Counted from the stretch's first letter, positions 14,901 through 23,566 are shown. The stretch: DNA of 28,506 nucleotides from an uncultured Prevotella sp. (GCA_934230965.1 CAKQFW010000003.1:1-28506); one strand, 5' to 3'. The notes: a model not told the origin generated them from the sequence alone. Numbers and translations: made by a program.

Positions 14901-17900
14901 AAGCCATTGCTAACATACTTGCCCGTGAGGTTTACGGTGCCAAAGTCGGAGAGCTGCATGTTCAGGTTACCAGCGGCTGCCCAGCCACCAGCGTTGTTAA
15001 ACTCTTTCAGGCGCAGCTCGTTCACCCATACCTCGCCACTCTTAGGCTCTGACGACAGGTTGCGCACACCTATCACCATGGTCTTCACCTCGCCCAGGGT
15101 GGGGTTACCCATCACCGTTATCTTGTTTGAGGGGTTTTTCTCGTCGTAGGCCGAGTAGGGGCGACTATACGATGCGGTGCCCTCCGACTTGGCTTTGTTG
15201 CGCGCCTTTTTCAGTGCGGTAAGTGCGGTGAGCGGTATGTCGAGCATGTTTTCTTCGGGCCAAACCATGCGGCGGTCGGTGGTTGAATACATGCCATACT
15301 TGCTGTTCCACGGAGTAAGTTTCAGCGGAATTTCATACTCGTAATAGTTGCTCTTGTAGTCGGAACCCAGGCGCACGAATACTGCCAACTGGTTGTCTTG
15401 CAGCTGAGTGCTGTTGGGATTGTACGAGTTGGCATGCACAAACATCTGCATACGACGATACTGTCGAAGGTCGAGCGTGGTGTTTTTATACACCGCCTTC
15501 GACTCGTTATGTCCCAGCTGCTCAACGTTCAGGGCCAAGGCCTGCTCGTTGCTTTCAACCAGCTGCGGCTGTGTGGGGTCTTGTGCACGCGAGATGCCCG
15601 GTGGCAACACATAGTTTACGGGTTGCTTGTCGTTGTTCTCTTCAATGTTTACAGCGCTCATTGTTAGTTTGCCCGTTTGTGCGGCCGTGGCGTCGAGCAC
15701 CTGGTTATACACACGCCATTCGCCACGCACGAGGTCGAGGTTTCCAAAACGTAACACGATGGGGCGCTTGAAGCCTGTGAGGAACATGCGCATGAAACGA
15801 ATAGAGGTGAAGTCGTTAATGCCGCCCACCTTCTTTTCAAAGTCAGACAGCGGTATGCGGAACTGATACCATGTTACCTGTTCGGTATTATTGTTACGCA
15901 GCTGAGGCGATACTTCGCGCTTGTCTACCACATAGTTGCGGCCCACCACGAGGTCTTCGGGGCGGATAGAGATATGGTATTGATAATACTTTTCGTATTC
16001 GTTAAGGGTGTAGTCTTGGTTGATGTCTTCAACGTCGGGCGTGGTTTTATAAGAGGTGTCGTAGCCCTCGGTTCTACTATCGTTGTCGGGCGAGTTGCCC
16101 TGTGGGTTGTTAATGTATTTGTAACGCTGCAAGATGGGAGCCTCAATGCGGTCGAGGTCAGAGCCACGGAAGTAGTGGTAGTTGTCGGCGGCGGGGTCGT
16201 TCCATATCGAGTCGTACACAGCCGTACTCACCTTTGCCTTGGCTGCGTTCAAGAAGTCTTGGTATGATGTAAACGATTGTTCCTCAGTGTCGTTCAGTCC
16301 GTTAAAGCCCACGTCTTGCATGGCGCGCGCCCCCTTGGCCGAAGCAAACGAATAGGTTACGGTGGCCTGTGTGGGCACCTTACCCCATTGTGTGGTAACA
16401 AAGCTCTGCGAGCCATCAACAGGCATACCACTCTCATAGAATTTCTTGCCATCACGCAAGATATCCTCGCTCACCTCGCCCAGGTTGATGTAGAAGTCGC
16501 CACCATACTCGGCGGCGGTGCCATTGCGGCGCGAATAGATGAAGGGGTCGAGCATCCAGAATTCTACATACTCTACGTTGGCGGTCTCAAAGTCGTTGGT
16601 GTCGAGCTTGCGCATCATGCCGCCCCAGTGTTTCTCGGGGTGTGCCAGTGTGCCGTCGGGCTGCAGGTCGTTAGCATTAAAGTTATACGGGCCACGTTCT
16701 GATGGATAGTAGGCCAGGTTGAGCACGCTCAGCATTGATGTGGCACCCTGATACGAGTTTTGGTTGCGCTGCGGAAAGAGCTCGCGCACCGCCACCTCGC
16801 GCACATAGTGGTTTGACAGCTGGTCGAGGTCGCTCTTGATGTGCGATGGGGTGAGCGATGACGAGCGACGTGTGAACAGCGGGTCGATGGTGTACCATGC
16901 CAGTCGGGCGCGGTTGTAGCCGCTGGCCAGCGAGGTCTTGTCAGTGCTTTCGGGGAACATGGTGGGCACGCTCGACATAAACCACGAGGTAGGTGTGCTA
17001 ATGTCGATGGCGTTCTTTGTGTTCTCAAAGTCGTCGATGTATGATGCATTGTCTTGCGTGCCATGACTTTGGCCCGCAATGAGGTGTGCAAACTCGCCTG
17101 TAAACGATATTGAAGAGGGCTGTGTGAGGTGCAAGAACGGTATCTTGTCGAGCATGTTGGTAAGCCACTGGCTCTCCTTCTTCCAGTTCATGTTCACGCC
17201 CCACAGGGTGTTGTTCAGGGGCTCGCTGCCCATGTTTACCTTGGTGGTGAGGGCCTGTTCAGATAGGTGCTGCACGGTGCCCGATAGCTGGAAGTTTTTC
17301 GAGAAGTCATACTCCCAGTTCATGCCAAACATGGTTTTGCGTTGCTGGCCATAATAGTCGTTGCTCTCCAGCGACACGTTGATGGCGGTGCCCGCATCAA
17401 TAATGCTTTGGTTCAAGATGGTTACCTCGCCCGCATTATAGTCTACACTATAGTCAGAATTTTCAGTCAGCGTTACGCCGCCCGCCGTCACCACTACCGA
17501 ACCTTGTGGCACGTTGCCCTGACCCAGCGAGATAACGTTGGCGGCCGAACCCTTAAACTGTCCGCTAATGATGTATTTGTCTTTCTCGGCTATTTGCTGT
17601 GCCACGGTCTTGGTAGAGTCGTACAGCTCGGTAAAGGCATACTTGGCGGCTTGGTCGGCCGATACGCCACGGCCCGTCATATACTGGTAGATGGTGCGTC
17701 CAAAGGGCTCGGTGGTGGGGAAGAACACGCGTCCGTTTTGCACGGTATAGCCTTCAACATAGTCGAAGTAGCCGTTGGCATGAGCGCGTAAGTTGTTGTC
17801 AAGGCGGTCGGCCCCCAAGGCACGTATAATGGGCTGGTCTTTTGTTTGTGTTTCAGGCAGATAGGTGAGGTAAACGCCAGCCGTGTCGCTCTGGAATTTA

Positions 17901-19591
17901 ACGTCGAGGCGGAACTTTTCTTTCTCTACCGAGCCACCCAGGTTATACACGTTCTTCATCATCAGCTTCCAGTTGCCTTGCTTCGGGTTGTTGCTGGTGT
18001 TCTTCAGTGTTTTAACAAAGAGGGCTTGCGACACGTCGGTAACATCTTGTGCAAACTCGCCCACCTGATACGTCTGTCCGCCATAGGTATATTCGTAGGC
18101 CACGGCCAGCACCTGATCGGTTTCAAGGCCCGACTTGAGCGAGATGTATCCTAATGCCGAATTGACGGTATATTCGCTCGAATTCAGCAGTCGGGCGTTT
18201 TGCAGCTTCTCATAGTCGTGTCCGCCTACAAAGCCGCTGATGCCATCGAGCACCGTTGATGTTTGGTCGATGTCGCGGGCGGCAGCATACTGTGTGGTCA
18301 TGGCGGCATACTCGCCATTGGCGTTATTGGCGGGCACGGGCAGTGCGCCAGCCCCCCACATGGGGTTGCTTACCTGTGTGTTTTCGCCCAAATCGGTCAA
18401 GGCCACTACCGAGCGTGTGTTGCTGGTGGTGGCCGTTTTATTGGTTACCCATACCTCTACGCGGTTTACCTTTATGCCCGTGGTCATGTTGGGCAAGGTG
18501 CGCATAGCGGCATCGTATTTTTCGCGAAAGAAGTGTGAGAGAAAGAAGTGGCGATTGGCCTCATAGTTGGTGGCGTTCATCTCGAAGGTGGTAAACTGTG
18601 CGCCGCCTTTTGACTGCACACTCTTCGACGATGTTTTCTTTTGCGAGGCCACCAGTTGCAACTTTAGTTTGCCAAACTGCAAGTCGGTGCGTAGGCCGAA
18701 GAGCGACGAGGCACCTTTTACCAACGACGAGTTGGAGGGAAACGACACGTTGCCCGCTTCAACCAGTTTTATAATTTCGTCTTCCTTGCCGTCGTATTTC
18801 AGCTTAAGGTTCTGAGCATCAAAGTCGAAGGTGGCATCGGTGTTGTAGTTGAGGTTCATGTTTACCTTGTCGCCCACCTTTCCGTTTAGGCTTAGGTTCA
18901 CCTTCTCGTCAAAGTCGATGTTGGTGGTTTTGCGGTTACGGATGGGCAGCGATGGGTTGTCGATGTTCTTCATAGTGGCGCCAAACTTCAGCTCGGCGGT
19001 ACCCTGTGTTTTGATGCGCACACCGCCAGGACCAAATATCTTCTCGGCGGGGCCCAGGTCGAAGTGCATGTCAGAGAACGAGAACTTTTCTTTGCCTTTG
19101 GCCTTGTATATCTCGTCGTTCTTTGAACGAAAATAGCGCTCTATGGCTTTGCGTGCGCTCCATTTACGATACTCTTCGGGCGTCATCATCACGGGGGCGG
19201 CCAGATAGGTGCCGCCTATCTTTGTGCCTATGATGTATCGGCCCAGCGAGTCGTTATACTCAACGGTTTGCGGTAGGTTGTCGGGACGACGAAGGTCGGC
19301 CGACCCCTGGTCGAGGTCTGATAGGGTGATGGGCAGTGTGCGCTGTATCTTCCAGCGTGGGTGCAGCAGCGAGTCGGGTATGGTGTCTTCGTTCTCAATA
19401 ACGGGCTGCGCCATAATGCTGTCGTTAGCAGCGCCTTTGTTATTCGTGGGCGTTGCCGTGTGGCTCTTTGTTGCTGCGCTCTTGGGGCGCTGCTTGTTGT
19501 CTTGACGATAAGGCATAGCAATGCTATAGCCTGCCGTAAGCACGACAAGCCACACTGCAAGTATATGATATAGTTTCGGCCTTATCTTCAT
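11951..19591 (-). CDS. sprA: SprA, outer-membrane translocon of the type IX secretion system
   Basis: 2546 residues, near the usual 2400-2500. A signal-anchor-like N-terminus (MKIRPKLYHILAVWLVVLTAG) directs export. The SprA N-terminal domain follows, with FSFSDMHFDLGPAEKIFGPGG at about 170-190, NLSLNGKVGDKVNMNLNYN, and the repeated two-strand blocks of the giant barrel to the C-terminus SLKFSLTR, whose last residues suit barrel closure. SprA (Sov in Porphyromonas) forms the very large single-chain outer-membrane pore through which T9SS substrates leave. A Lys/Arg/Asp-rich, low-complexity insert sits at about residues 1915-1985. The gene starts 31 bp after ruvA, a neighbourhood seen in other Bacteroidetes, and probably shares its transcript. 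The protein encoded at 895-4068 has the matching sorting domain. Confidence 0.95.
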   Translation of the reverse strand: MKIRPKLYHILAVWLVVLTAGYSIAMPYRQDNKQRPKSAATKSHTATPTNNKGAANDSIMAQPVIENEDTIPDSLLHPRWKIQRTLPITLSDLDQGSADLRRPDNLPQTVEYNDSLGRYIIGTKIGGTYLAAPVMMTPEEYRKWSARKAIERYFRSKNDEIYKAKGKEKFSFSDMHFDLGPAEKIFGPGGVRIKTQGTAELKFGATMKNIDNPSLPIRNRKTTNIDFDEKVNLSLNGKVGDKVNMNLNYNTDATFDFDAQNLKLKYDGKEDEIIKLVEAGNVSFPSNSSLVKGASSLFGLRTDLQFGKLKLQLVASQKKTSSKSVQSKGGAQFTTFEMNATNYEANRHFFLSHFFREKYDAAMRTLPNMTTGIKVNRVEVWVTNKTATTSNTRSVVALTDLGENTQVSNPMWGAGALPVPANNANGEYAAMTTQYAAARDIDQTSTVLDGISGFVGGHDYEKLQNARLLNSSEYTVNSALGYISLKSGLETDQVLAVAYEYTYGGQTYQVGEFAQDVTDVSQALFVKTLKNTSNNPKQGNWKLMMKNVYNLGGSVEKEKFRLDVKFQSDTAGVYLTYLPETQTKDQPIIRALGADRLDNNLRAHANGYFDYVEGYTVQNGRVFFPTTEPFGRTIYQYMTGRGVSADQAAKYAFTELYDSTKTVAQQIAEKDKYIISGQFKGSAANVISLGQGNVPQGSVVVTAGGVTLTENSDYSVDYNAGEVTILNQSIIDAGTAINVSLESNDYYGQQRKTMFGMNWEYDFSKNFQLSGTVQHLSEQALTTKVNMGSEPLNNTLWGVNMNWKKESQWLTNMLDKIPFLHLTQPSSISFTGEFAHLIAGQSHGTQDNASYIDDFENTKNAIDISTPTSWFMSSVPTMFPESTDKTSLASGYNRARLAWYTIDPLFTRRSSSLTPSHIKSDLDQLSNHYVREVAVRELFPQRNQNSYQGATSMLSVLNLAYYPSERGPYNFNANDLQPDGTLAHPEKHWGGMMRKLDTNDFETANVEYVEFWMLDPFIYSRRNGTAAEYGGDFYINLGEVSEDILRDGKKFYESGMPVDGSQSFVTTQWGKVPTQATVTYSFASAKGARAMQDVGFNGLNDTEEQSFTSYQDFLNAAKAKVSTAVYDSIWNDPAADNYHYFRGSDLDRIEAPILQRYKYINNPQGNSPDNDSRTEGYDTSYKTTPDVEDINQDYTLNEYEKYYQYHISIRPEDLVVGRNYVVDKREVSPQLRNNNTEQVTWYQFRIPLSDFEKKVGGINDFTSIRFMRMFLTGFKRPIVLRFGNLDLVRGEWRVYNQVLDATAAQTGKLTMSAVNIEENNDKQPVNYVLPPGISRAQDPTQPQLVESNEQALALNVEQLGHNESKAVYKNTTLDLRQYRRMQMFVHANSYNPNSTQLQDNQLAVFVRLGSDYKSNYYEYEIPLKLTPWNSKYGMYSTTDRRMVWPEENMLDIPLTALTALKKARNKAKSEGTASYSRPYSAYDEKNPSNKITVMGNPTLGEVKTMVIGVRNLSSEPKSGEVWVNELRLKEFNNAGGWAAAGNLNMQLSDFGTVNLTGKYVSNGFGGLEDGVAQRATDDYKTYSLTTNFDLGKFFPDKAKVTAPLYYSVTKEETRPRYNPLDTDMRLDDALDAVEGHERDSIESIAVTKTTNTNFSLSGVRVGIATKRHPMPYDPANFSFSYSHNHRYTSGETTVYEKEDNWHGSMNYTWTPVYKSFEPFKKMKNKSKWLDLPRRFGLNWLPQNISFNTDLQRSYYELQERDMQDMGGEKLPLTFNSQFLWNREFSIRWDLTKNLHMNFSSATHAEIEQPYTPVNKDLYADHYQAWKDSVWTSIKHFGTPLDYNQSFTASYKLPINLIPIFSWINADAQYSATYNWMRGSDLEDGTSLGNTIANNRQVRLNGTFNLERLYNMSPFLKKVNEKFSKDPARKKKTPRKPTTQRAKNDKDDNDGKDSKLPNGRKGKNASDLDKQKALLPKNKKGFEKEVTLLPDTTITLQHGKHSKRLIVAAKTADGKPFNLKYRKTDANTLRIMNKVDSAMKLKITVTPKEPLDDKSWYKTLQAVARGLMMVRNINVSYSSQYSMALPGFMPSVGDAFGQKRNTGAWTPGLDFAFGLTGDSYIERARENGWLMVADSVATPATTNKTEDLQLRVTLEPVRNLKIDLNASRTQTKARSIQYMYTGTPTTESGTFSMTTLSLGSAFEGMGDAKKGYHSASFERFCNSLDDFRQRVEQRYTGTLYPEGTAMAGKTFDPTLTPVNKYSADVMVPAFLSAYTSMGGKSLSLFPSLSRLLPNWSVRYSGLAKLPWVRDVFKSVNINHAYKSIYAVGAYQSYSTFMELMGPGMGFVSDATSGMPTPSSMYNVSTVSINEAFSPLLGIDMTFNNNLTCKLEYKSTRVLMLSMTSVQINESSSHDWVLGAGYTINNFNPFGPKVRKIKGAKRSTDGSNTNNNRSTNRSTGFNSDLKLRLDLSYRKQAALSRDIASMTSTASSGNTAFKLSFTADYSLSRLLTMSFYYDRQTNTPLLTSSSYPTTTRDFGLSLKFSLTR

Positions 19592-19622
19592 TTACACAAT
19601 GTCTTAATGATGAAAAACATGC

Positions 19623-20240
19623 TTACTTGATGCGCTTCAGTGCCTCTTTTACCACCATCTCTACGGGCAGCGAAGCATCTTCGGTAAGAATGGTTTTTAC
19701 AACTTTGGCCGACGGCGCTGGCGAGAAGCCTAACATGGTGAGTGCCGATACGGCCTCGTCCATCACCTCGTTGTTTACGGCTATGGCGGCTCCGCCATCG
19801 GTCATGGTCACCTCTTGGGCTATGCCTAAGGCCAGCACCTTGTCTTTCAGGTCGACAATGATGCGCTGAGCAGTCTTTAGACCAATGCCTTTCACACCTT
19901 TCAGCAGGCGCTCGTTGCCTGAAGCAATGGCGTTGCTGAGGTCGGCGGGCGATGCCGACGACAATATCATGCGAGCGGTATTTCCGCCCACACCCGACAC
20001 ACTAATGAGCAATCGGTACAAGGCCCGCTCTTGCTTTGAGGCAAAGCCAAAGAGGGTATACGAGTCGTCGCGGCCACCAGCCACTAACACCTCGTGTACA
20101 AACAGTTTTACGTCTTTTTTACCTTGAATGGCGGTGTAGGTGTTGAGCGAGATGCCCAAGGCATAGCCTACACCAGCGGCCTCAACAACGGCCATGGCAG
20201 GGGTGAGTTCGGCCAGTTCACCCTTTATATAATCAATCAT
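19623..20240 (-). CDS. ruvA: Holliday junction branch migration protein RuvA
   Basis: 205 residues. The OB-like domain occupies about 1-63 (MIDYIKGELAELTP, VHEVLVAGGRDDSYTLFGF). Two helix-hairpin-helix motifs follow: VSGVGGNTA (81-89) and VKGIGLKTA (116-124). After a flexible linker the C-terminal three-helix domain (about 155-205) contains DEAVSALTMLGFSP, the RuvB-contacting part. RuvA tetramers bind four-way junctions and, with RuvB, drive branch migration in recombination repair. sprA follows after 31 bp. No clear consensus promoter was found; the upstream gap (20241-20360) carries only AT-rich candidates and a small GCGTTTT/AAAACGC hairpin at 20312-20329. Confidence 0.96.
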   Translation of the reverse strand: MIDYIKGELAELTPAMAVVEAAGVGYALGISLNTYTAIQGKKDVKLFVHEVLVAGGRDDSYTLFGFASKQERALYRLLISVSGVGGNTARMILSSASPADLSNAIASGNERLLKGVKGIGLKTAQRIIVDLKDKVLALGIAQEVTMTDGGAAIAVNNEVMDEAVSALTMLGFSPAPSAKVVKTILTEDASLPVEMVVKEALKRIK

Positions 20241-20360
20241 GATGGCGTTTCTTTCTCAGTTTCGTATATAAATATAAACGCGTTTTCGCCGTGTTTAGTA
20301 TATATAGGTATGCGTTTTTTTGAAAACGCTGCCACGTGGGTGCGTTACGAGGTCAAAACG

Positions 20361-20418
20361 AAATACCCGTTTTGCATAAATATACATAAAACTGTATAAA
20401 TATGCAAAACGGGTATTT
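20361..20418. repeat. Perfect 18-bp inverted repeat with inner stem
   Basis: Arms 20361-20378 and 20401-20418 are exact reverse complements containing the core CCCGTTTTGCATA. Inside, TATACA (20381-20386) pairs with TGTATA (20393-20398), leaving a 6-nt loop, so the 58-nt element folds as one long hairpin. It lies 121 bp upstream of ruvA. A weak T-run (CGTTTTG) follows on the minus strand. A terminator, an operator or a miniature mobile repeat are the options. Confidence 0.8.
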
Positions 20419-20454
20419 AACATTCGTTCACCAAAGATTAGGCTAAAAACTTAT

Positions 20455-20491
20455 AAACTGTAAGCAAACCGTTGTTGATTGCTTACAGTTT
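20455..20491. terminator. Terminator-like hairpin, both directions
   Basis: A perfect 13-bp stem (20455-20467 with 20479-20491) has an 11-nt loop. TTTTATTATT follows on the plus strand and ATAAGTTTTT on the minus strand. The only candidate transcript ending here is the leftward FISUMP-like remnant. A plus-strand transcript stopping here has no recognised source. Confidence 0.6.
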
Positions 20492-20522
20492 TTATTATTG
20501 ATACCTCTCATTTCTGATTCGC

Positions 20523-20598
20523 TTGGTTTCACGTCGTGATTCGGCCGATATTAGGCGCTAATATGCGGCATATCACAGCCTGAAACCAATGCTTTCAG
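20523..20598. other. Long nested hairpin with an alternative fold
   Basis: TTGGTTTCA (20523-20531) pairs with TGAAACCAA (20581-20589), GTGAT (20536-20540) with ATCAC (20572-20576), GCCG (20544-20547) with CGGC (20566-20569), and ATATTAG (20548-20554) with CTAATAT (20558-20564): 25 base pairs in a 67-nt element. The outer right arm can instead pair locally, CTGAAA (20580-20585) with TTTCAG (20593-20598), which excludes the outer helix. It has no coding content and no U-run. It could be a structured RNA at the 3' side of the FISUMP remnant or a palindromic repeat. Confidence 0.55.
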
Positions 20599-20688
20599 AC
20601 TGTAATTCGATGCCCTTTAAAATCCACTCTCCATGGGGCCTATTTCTGTATATTTATGCAAAAAATCGGAGGGCGGCGATTAGTTGGA

Positions 20689-21204
20689 TTAGTCGGATAC
20701 GGGGCGGATAGAGAAACCGTAGCAGCGAGGCAATTTTTGGTTCATGCTGATACCATCTTTGCCGATATATAAAGGATAGGCAATTTGAAGGTCATCGGCG
20801 TGAACATTGGCACTCCAGTAGGTACACAGGGTGTTCGTGCCATCGCGCCTTACGTTTTGAATATTACCAGCAGCAGGGAAGAAGAGGCGTTGGTGAGTGC
20901 CTTCCATCATAACGAAGAGCACACCTGCCACGTTGTAGGGGTAACCATCGACAGTCTTGTTTTGTGGCACCCAATAGATGCCACCCTTTGTAATATTTCC
21001 ATCATCGGGTAGTGGCTTTAGAGCAGCAGTTGAAGTTTCAGCTGAGCCAATGTTGCTAAAGCTGGCATCTACGCATGCATAGTATAGTTTTTTCAAGTCG
21101 GCCATGGAGGGTATGCGCCATGTGCCGCCCCATTCTTTACGTGCTACGTCATAGTTGGCGGTAAGCTGATAATTGCTATCGTAGGGTACGGGGTCCCACT
21201 CTTG
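20689..21204 (-). pseudogene. 5'-truncated FISUMP/DUF1566-like domain gene
   Basis: About 170 codons resemble the C-terminal part of a Fibrobacter succinogenes major paralogous (FISUMP) domain: YDVARKEWGGTWRIPSMADL, then LFFPAAGNI, TYWSANVH and the terminal GFSIRPVSD. The C-terminus and stop codon are intact. Upstream of EWDPVPYDSN the frame stays open only by running backwards through the dehydrogenase terminator and the end of that gene, which is not credible as protein, and there is no signal peptide. FISUMP domains are normally parts of secreted proteins or lipoproteins. So this is probably the 3' piece of a lost gene, cut near 21205 by rearrangement. The domain call rests on pattern memory. 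Confidence 0.6.
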
Positions 21205-21216
21205 AAATATCAAGGT

Positions 21217-21274
21217 AACAAAAAACGCCAGGCAAGCGTTCTCTTTGTGTGAGAGACAGCTTGCGCTGGCGTTT
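21217..21274 (-). terminator. Terminator of the acyl-CoA dehydrogenase gene
   Basis: On the minus strand a stem of AAACGCCAG with CTGGCGTTT (21266-21274 and 21223-21231) continues as GCAAGC with GCTTGC, with one bulged base, and closes over TCTC/GAGA. It is followed by TTTTTTGTT. It begins 25 bp after the dehydrogenase stop codon. A textbook rho-independent terminator. Confidence 0.9.
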
Positions 21275-21298
21275 GTATGTTGCTTGTGCTTCGGTGCT

Positions 21299-23005
21299 TT
21301 ACTCGGCACGGAAGTTGGGCAGATCTTCTTGTATGTAGCTGATGATGTATGCGTGGTGACCAATGATGTTGGCCTCGGCATAGCGCACATACACGTTGGC
21401 GCTCTTAGCAAAGAGCTCGGGAGCACGTGTAGCGTCTTCGAGGATGAGCAGCGACATGATGATCTCGGCAGTGATGTCGTAGAGACGACGTGCCAAGAAG
21501 TCTTGCATCTCTTGGTTCTCGGCCTCTTTTACATACTTCAGTGCCTGCTCGTACAGCTCTACCATCTTCTCGATGCGCACCTTCAGCGGCTGCAGCTCTT
21601 CGGCTACGGGGCGCTCGAGCATCTCTTTAATGATGCCCAGGTAGGTGCCATTGGTGATGTAACGTATGGCGGCTACCACCTGAAGCTGTGTGGTGCCCTC
21701 GTAGATAGAGAAGATGCGGGCGTCGCGGTAGAGGCGCTGGCTCTTATACTCCATGATGAAGCCTGAACCACCGTGTACCTGAATGGCGTCGTAGGCGTTC
21801 TGGTTAGCATACTCTGAGTTCATACCCTTGGCCAGCGGCGTGAAGGCGTCGGCCAGACGTGAGTATTTCTTCAGCTCTTGACGCTCTTCGGCGGTAAGCT
21901 TGCGCTCGCGCGAGATGTCTTCAAGGGCTTTGTAAATGTCGACGTAGCGGGCTGTTTGATAGAGGATGCTGCGGCCAGCGTCGAGCTTGGCCTTGATGCG
22001 GCTCACCATATCGTAAACAGCGGGGAACTCGACAATGCGGGTGTCAAACTGCTTGCGCTCTTTGGCGTATGACAGGGCCTCGTTATAGGCGGCCTGGCTT
22101 ACGCCTACCGACTGTGCTGCGATGCCCAGACGGGCGCCGTTCATCAATGCCATTACATACTTGATAAGGCCGAGACGGGTGCTGCCGCACAGCTCGCACT
22201 TGGCGTTCTTATAAACCAGCTCGCAGGTGGGCGAACCGTGTATGCCCAGCTTGTGCTCGATGTGGCGCACGGTAACGCCACCGTCGCGCTTGTCGTAGAT
22301 GAACATTGAGAGGCCACGGCCGTCGTGGGTGCCCTCTTCAGAGCGGGCCAGCACGAGGTGAATGTCTGAGTCGCCATTGGTGATGAAACGTTTCACACCG
22401 TTCAGGCGCCAGGTGCCATCGGCATCTTGGGTGGCCTTCAGCATTACGCGCTGCAGGTCAGAGCCAGCGTCGGGCTCGGTAAGGTCCATCGACATGGTTT
22501 CGCCAGCGCACACACGGGGGATGTACTTTTGGCGCTGCTCTTCAGAACCAAACTCGTACAGCGTCTCGATACAGTCTTGCAGCGACCAGATGTTCTGGAA
22601 ACCAGCATCGGCGCACGACACTATCTCTGATGCCATAGAGTAGGGGGTGATGGGCATGTTCAGACCGTTGTAGCGGCGAGGCATAGAGATGCCCCACAGG
22701 CCTGCCTGGCGAGTGGCCTCAATGTTCTCGTAGGTCTTTGATGCGTAGTGCATACGACCATCAACGAGGTGCGGGCCCTCAAGGTCAACGTCTTCAGCGT
22801 TGGGCTCGATAATGTTGGCAGCAATATCGCCAGTGATGTCGAGCACGCGTTTATAGTTCTCGATAGCATCGTCGAAGTCGACGGGTGCATCCTCATATTT
22901 ATCTTTGTCGGCGAAGTTGCGCTCCTTGAGCTCTACCACGCGCTTCATTTCCGGATGATTCAGATAAAAATCATACTCCGGGTGGTCGGTATAATAGTTA
23001 GCCAT
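21299..23005 (-). CDS. Acyl-CoA dehydrogenase
   Basis: 568 residues from MANYYTDHPE. The FAD enzyme abstracts the alpha proton of an acyl-CoA and passes electrons to electron-transfer flavoprotein. Recognised parts are the acidic N-terminal extension (about 1-75), SMDLTEPDAGSDLQ in the FAD/substrate region, LNGVKRFITNGDSD in the middle beta domain, ERKQFDTRIVEFPAV in the C-terminal helical domain, and IYEGTTQLQ with Glu436 as likely catalytic base. The extra length at both ends fits the long bacterial-type subfamily. etfA and etfB lie upstream on the same strand, so these three form the redox unit; the acyl substrate cannot be told. An ATG five codons upstream (23020) falls inside the flanking repeat and is rejected. 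The gene now starts 7 bp after the left repeat of the DUF559 unit, which separates it from etfA. Confidence 0.93.
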   Translation of the reverse strand: MANYYTDHPEYDFYLNHPEMKRVVELKERNFADKDKYEDAPVDFDDAIENYKRVLDITGDIAANIIEPNAEDVDLEGPHLVDGRMHYASKTYENIEATRQAGLWGISMPRRYNGLNMPITPYSMASEIVSCADAGFQNIWSLQDCIETLYEFGSEEQRQKYIPRVCAGETMSMDLTEPDAGSDLQRVMLKATQDADGTWRLNGVKRFITNGDSDIHLVLARSEEGTHDGRGLSMFIYDKRDGGVTVRHIEHKLGIHGSPTCELVYKNAKCELCGSTRLGLIKYVMALMNGARLGIAAQSVGVSQAAYNEALSYAKERKQFDTRIVEFPAVYDMVSRIKAKLDAGRSILYQTARYVDIYKALEDISRERKLTAEERQELKKYSRLADAFTPLAKGMNSEYANQNAYDAIQVHGGSGFIMEYKSQRLYRDARIFSIYEGTTQLQVVAAIRYITNGTYLGIIKEMLERPVAEELQPLKVRIEKMVELYEQALKYVKEAENQEMQDFLARRLYDITAEIIMSLLILEDATRAPELFAKSANVYVRYAEANIIGHHAYIISYIQEDLPNFRAE

Positions 23006-23011
23006 AATTTG

Positions 23012-23073
23012 AAGCCCCACCCCCGCCGCTATCGCGGCTTTCCCCTCCCCTTAGGGCGGGGAGTGATATGCTT
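23012..23073. repeat. Left inverted repeat of the DUF559 unit
   Basis: Compared with the reverse complement of 23686-23749 it shows three substitutions and one 2-bp gap. It can fold into two hairpins: GCCGC-TATC-GCGGC (23025-23038) and CTCCCC (23045-23050) with GGGGAG (23058-23063). This is the twin-hairpin form typical of bacterial REP-like sequences. It forms most of the leader just before the dehydrogenase start codon. Confidence 0.9.
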
Positions 23074-23147
23074 TTTAACTTCCGTTTTTGCGAAAGAATA
23101 TCACAAATGGACAGGAGTGGGTTTTTTATTAAAATTATTATTTCTGT

Positions 23148-23552
23148 TTATCTGCTCTCGTTGTAAATAGCCTCTTTAATTTTTCTTACTACATCGTTGA
23201 CGTTCTCCATAATCTGTTGATTGGTAAACCGCAAGACCAGAAATCCTTTACTTTCTAAGTATTGTGTGCGTTGATTGTCCAGCATGGTTTGTTGTTGAGT
23301 GAAATGATATTCACCATCTACTTCAATGACAAGATTGCTGTTTAAACAAGCAAAATCTACAATGTAGTCGCCAATGATATGCTGTCGGCGAAATCGGTTT
23401 GGCCGAGGCCATGACCGAAGATATTCCCAAAGAACCGTTTCTGCATCGGTCATGTTATTCCTGTTTTTACGCGCATTTTCTTTTAATAATGCGTATATAT
23501 CAGGTGACGATGTGAAGTAATCAGCTTTAATATCACACATATAATATATCAT
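23148..23552 (-). CDS. DUF559 endonuclease-like protein (Vsr/PD-(D/E)XK fold)
   Basis: 134 residues from MIYYMCDIKA; a second ATG at codon 5 is equally possible. The DUF559 domain covers about 20-130: NARKNRNNMTDAETVLWEYLR, RFRRQHIIGDYIVDFAC and LVIEVDGEYHF, then YLESKGFLVLRFTNQQIMEN. The aspartate in VDF and the E-VD pair in IEVDG occupy the usual nuclease-core positions, so the active site seems intact. The family is related to Vsr-type very-short-patch endonucleases; its cellular role is largely unknown. It is the only gene inside the inverted-repeat unit and its AT-rich codons differ from etfA and the dehydrogenase. Its orientation matches the host operon, so it could be carried on the etf transcript. 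Confidence 0.85.
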   Translation of the reverse strand: MIYYMCDIKADYFTSSPDIYALLKENARKNRNNMTDAETVLWEYLRSWPRPNRFRRQHIIGDYIVDFACLNSNLVIEVDGEYHFTQQQTMLDNQRTQYLESKGFLVLRFTNQQIMENVNDVVRKIKEAIYNESR

Positions 23553-23566
23553 TTATATAACATAGT

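Noticed and set aside
13682..15052. 456-codon open frame on the plus strand
   Set aside because: It lies wholly antisense to the sprA coding sequence. Long antisense frames arise from GC-rich codon bias and this one has no family resemblance.
21205..21426. 5' extension of the FISUMP-like frame to an ATG at 21426
   Set aside because: That part overlaps the dehydrogenase C-terminus and its terminator hairpin and reads as an out-of-frame shadow, without signal peptide or domain.
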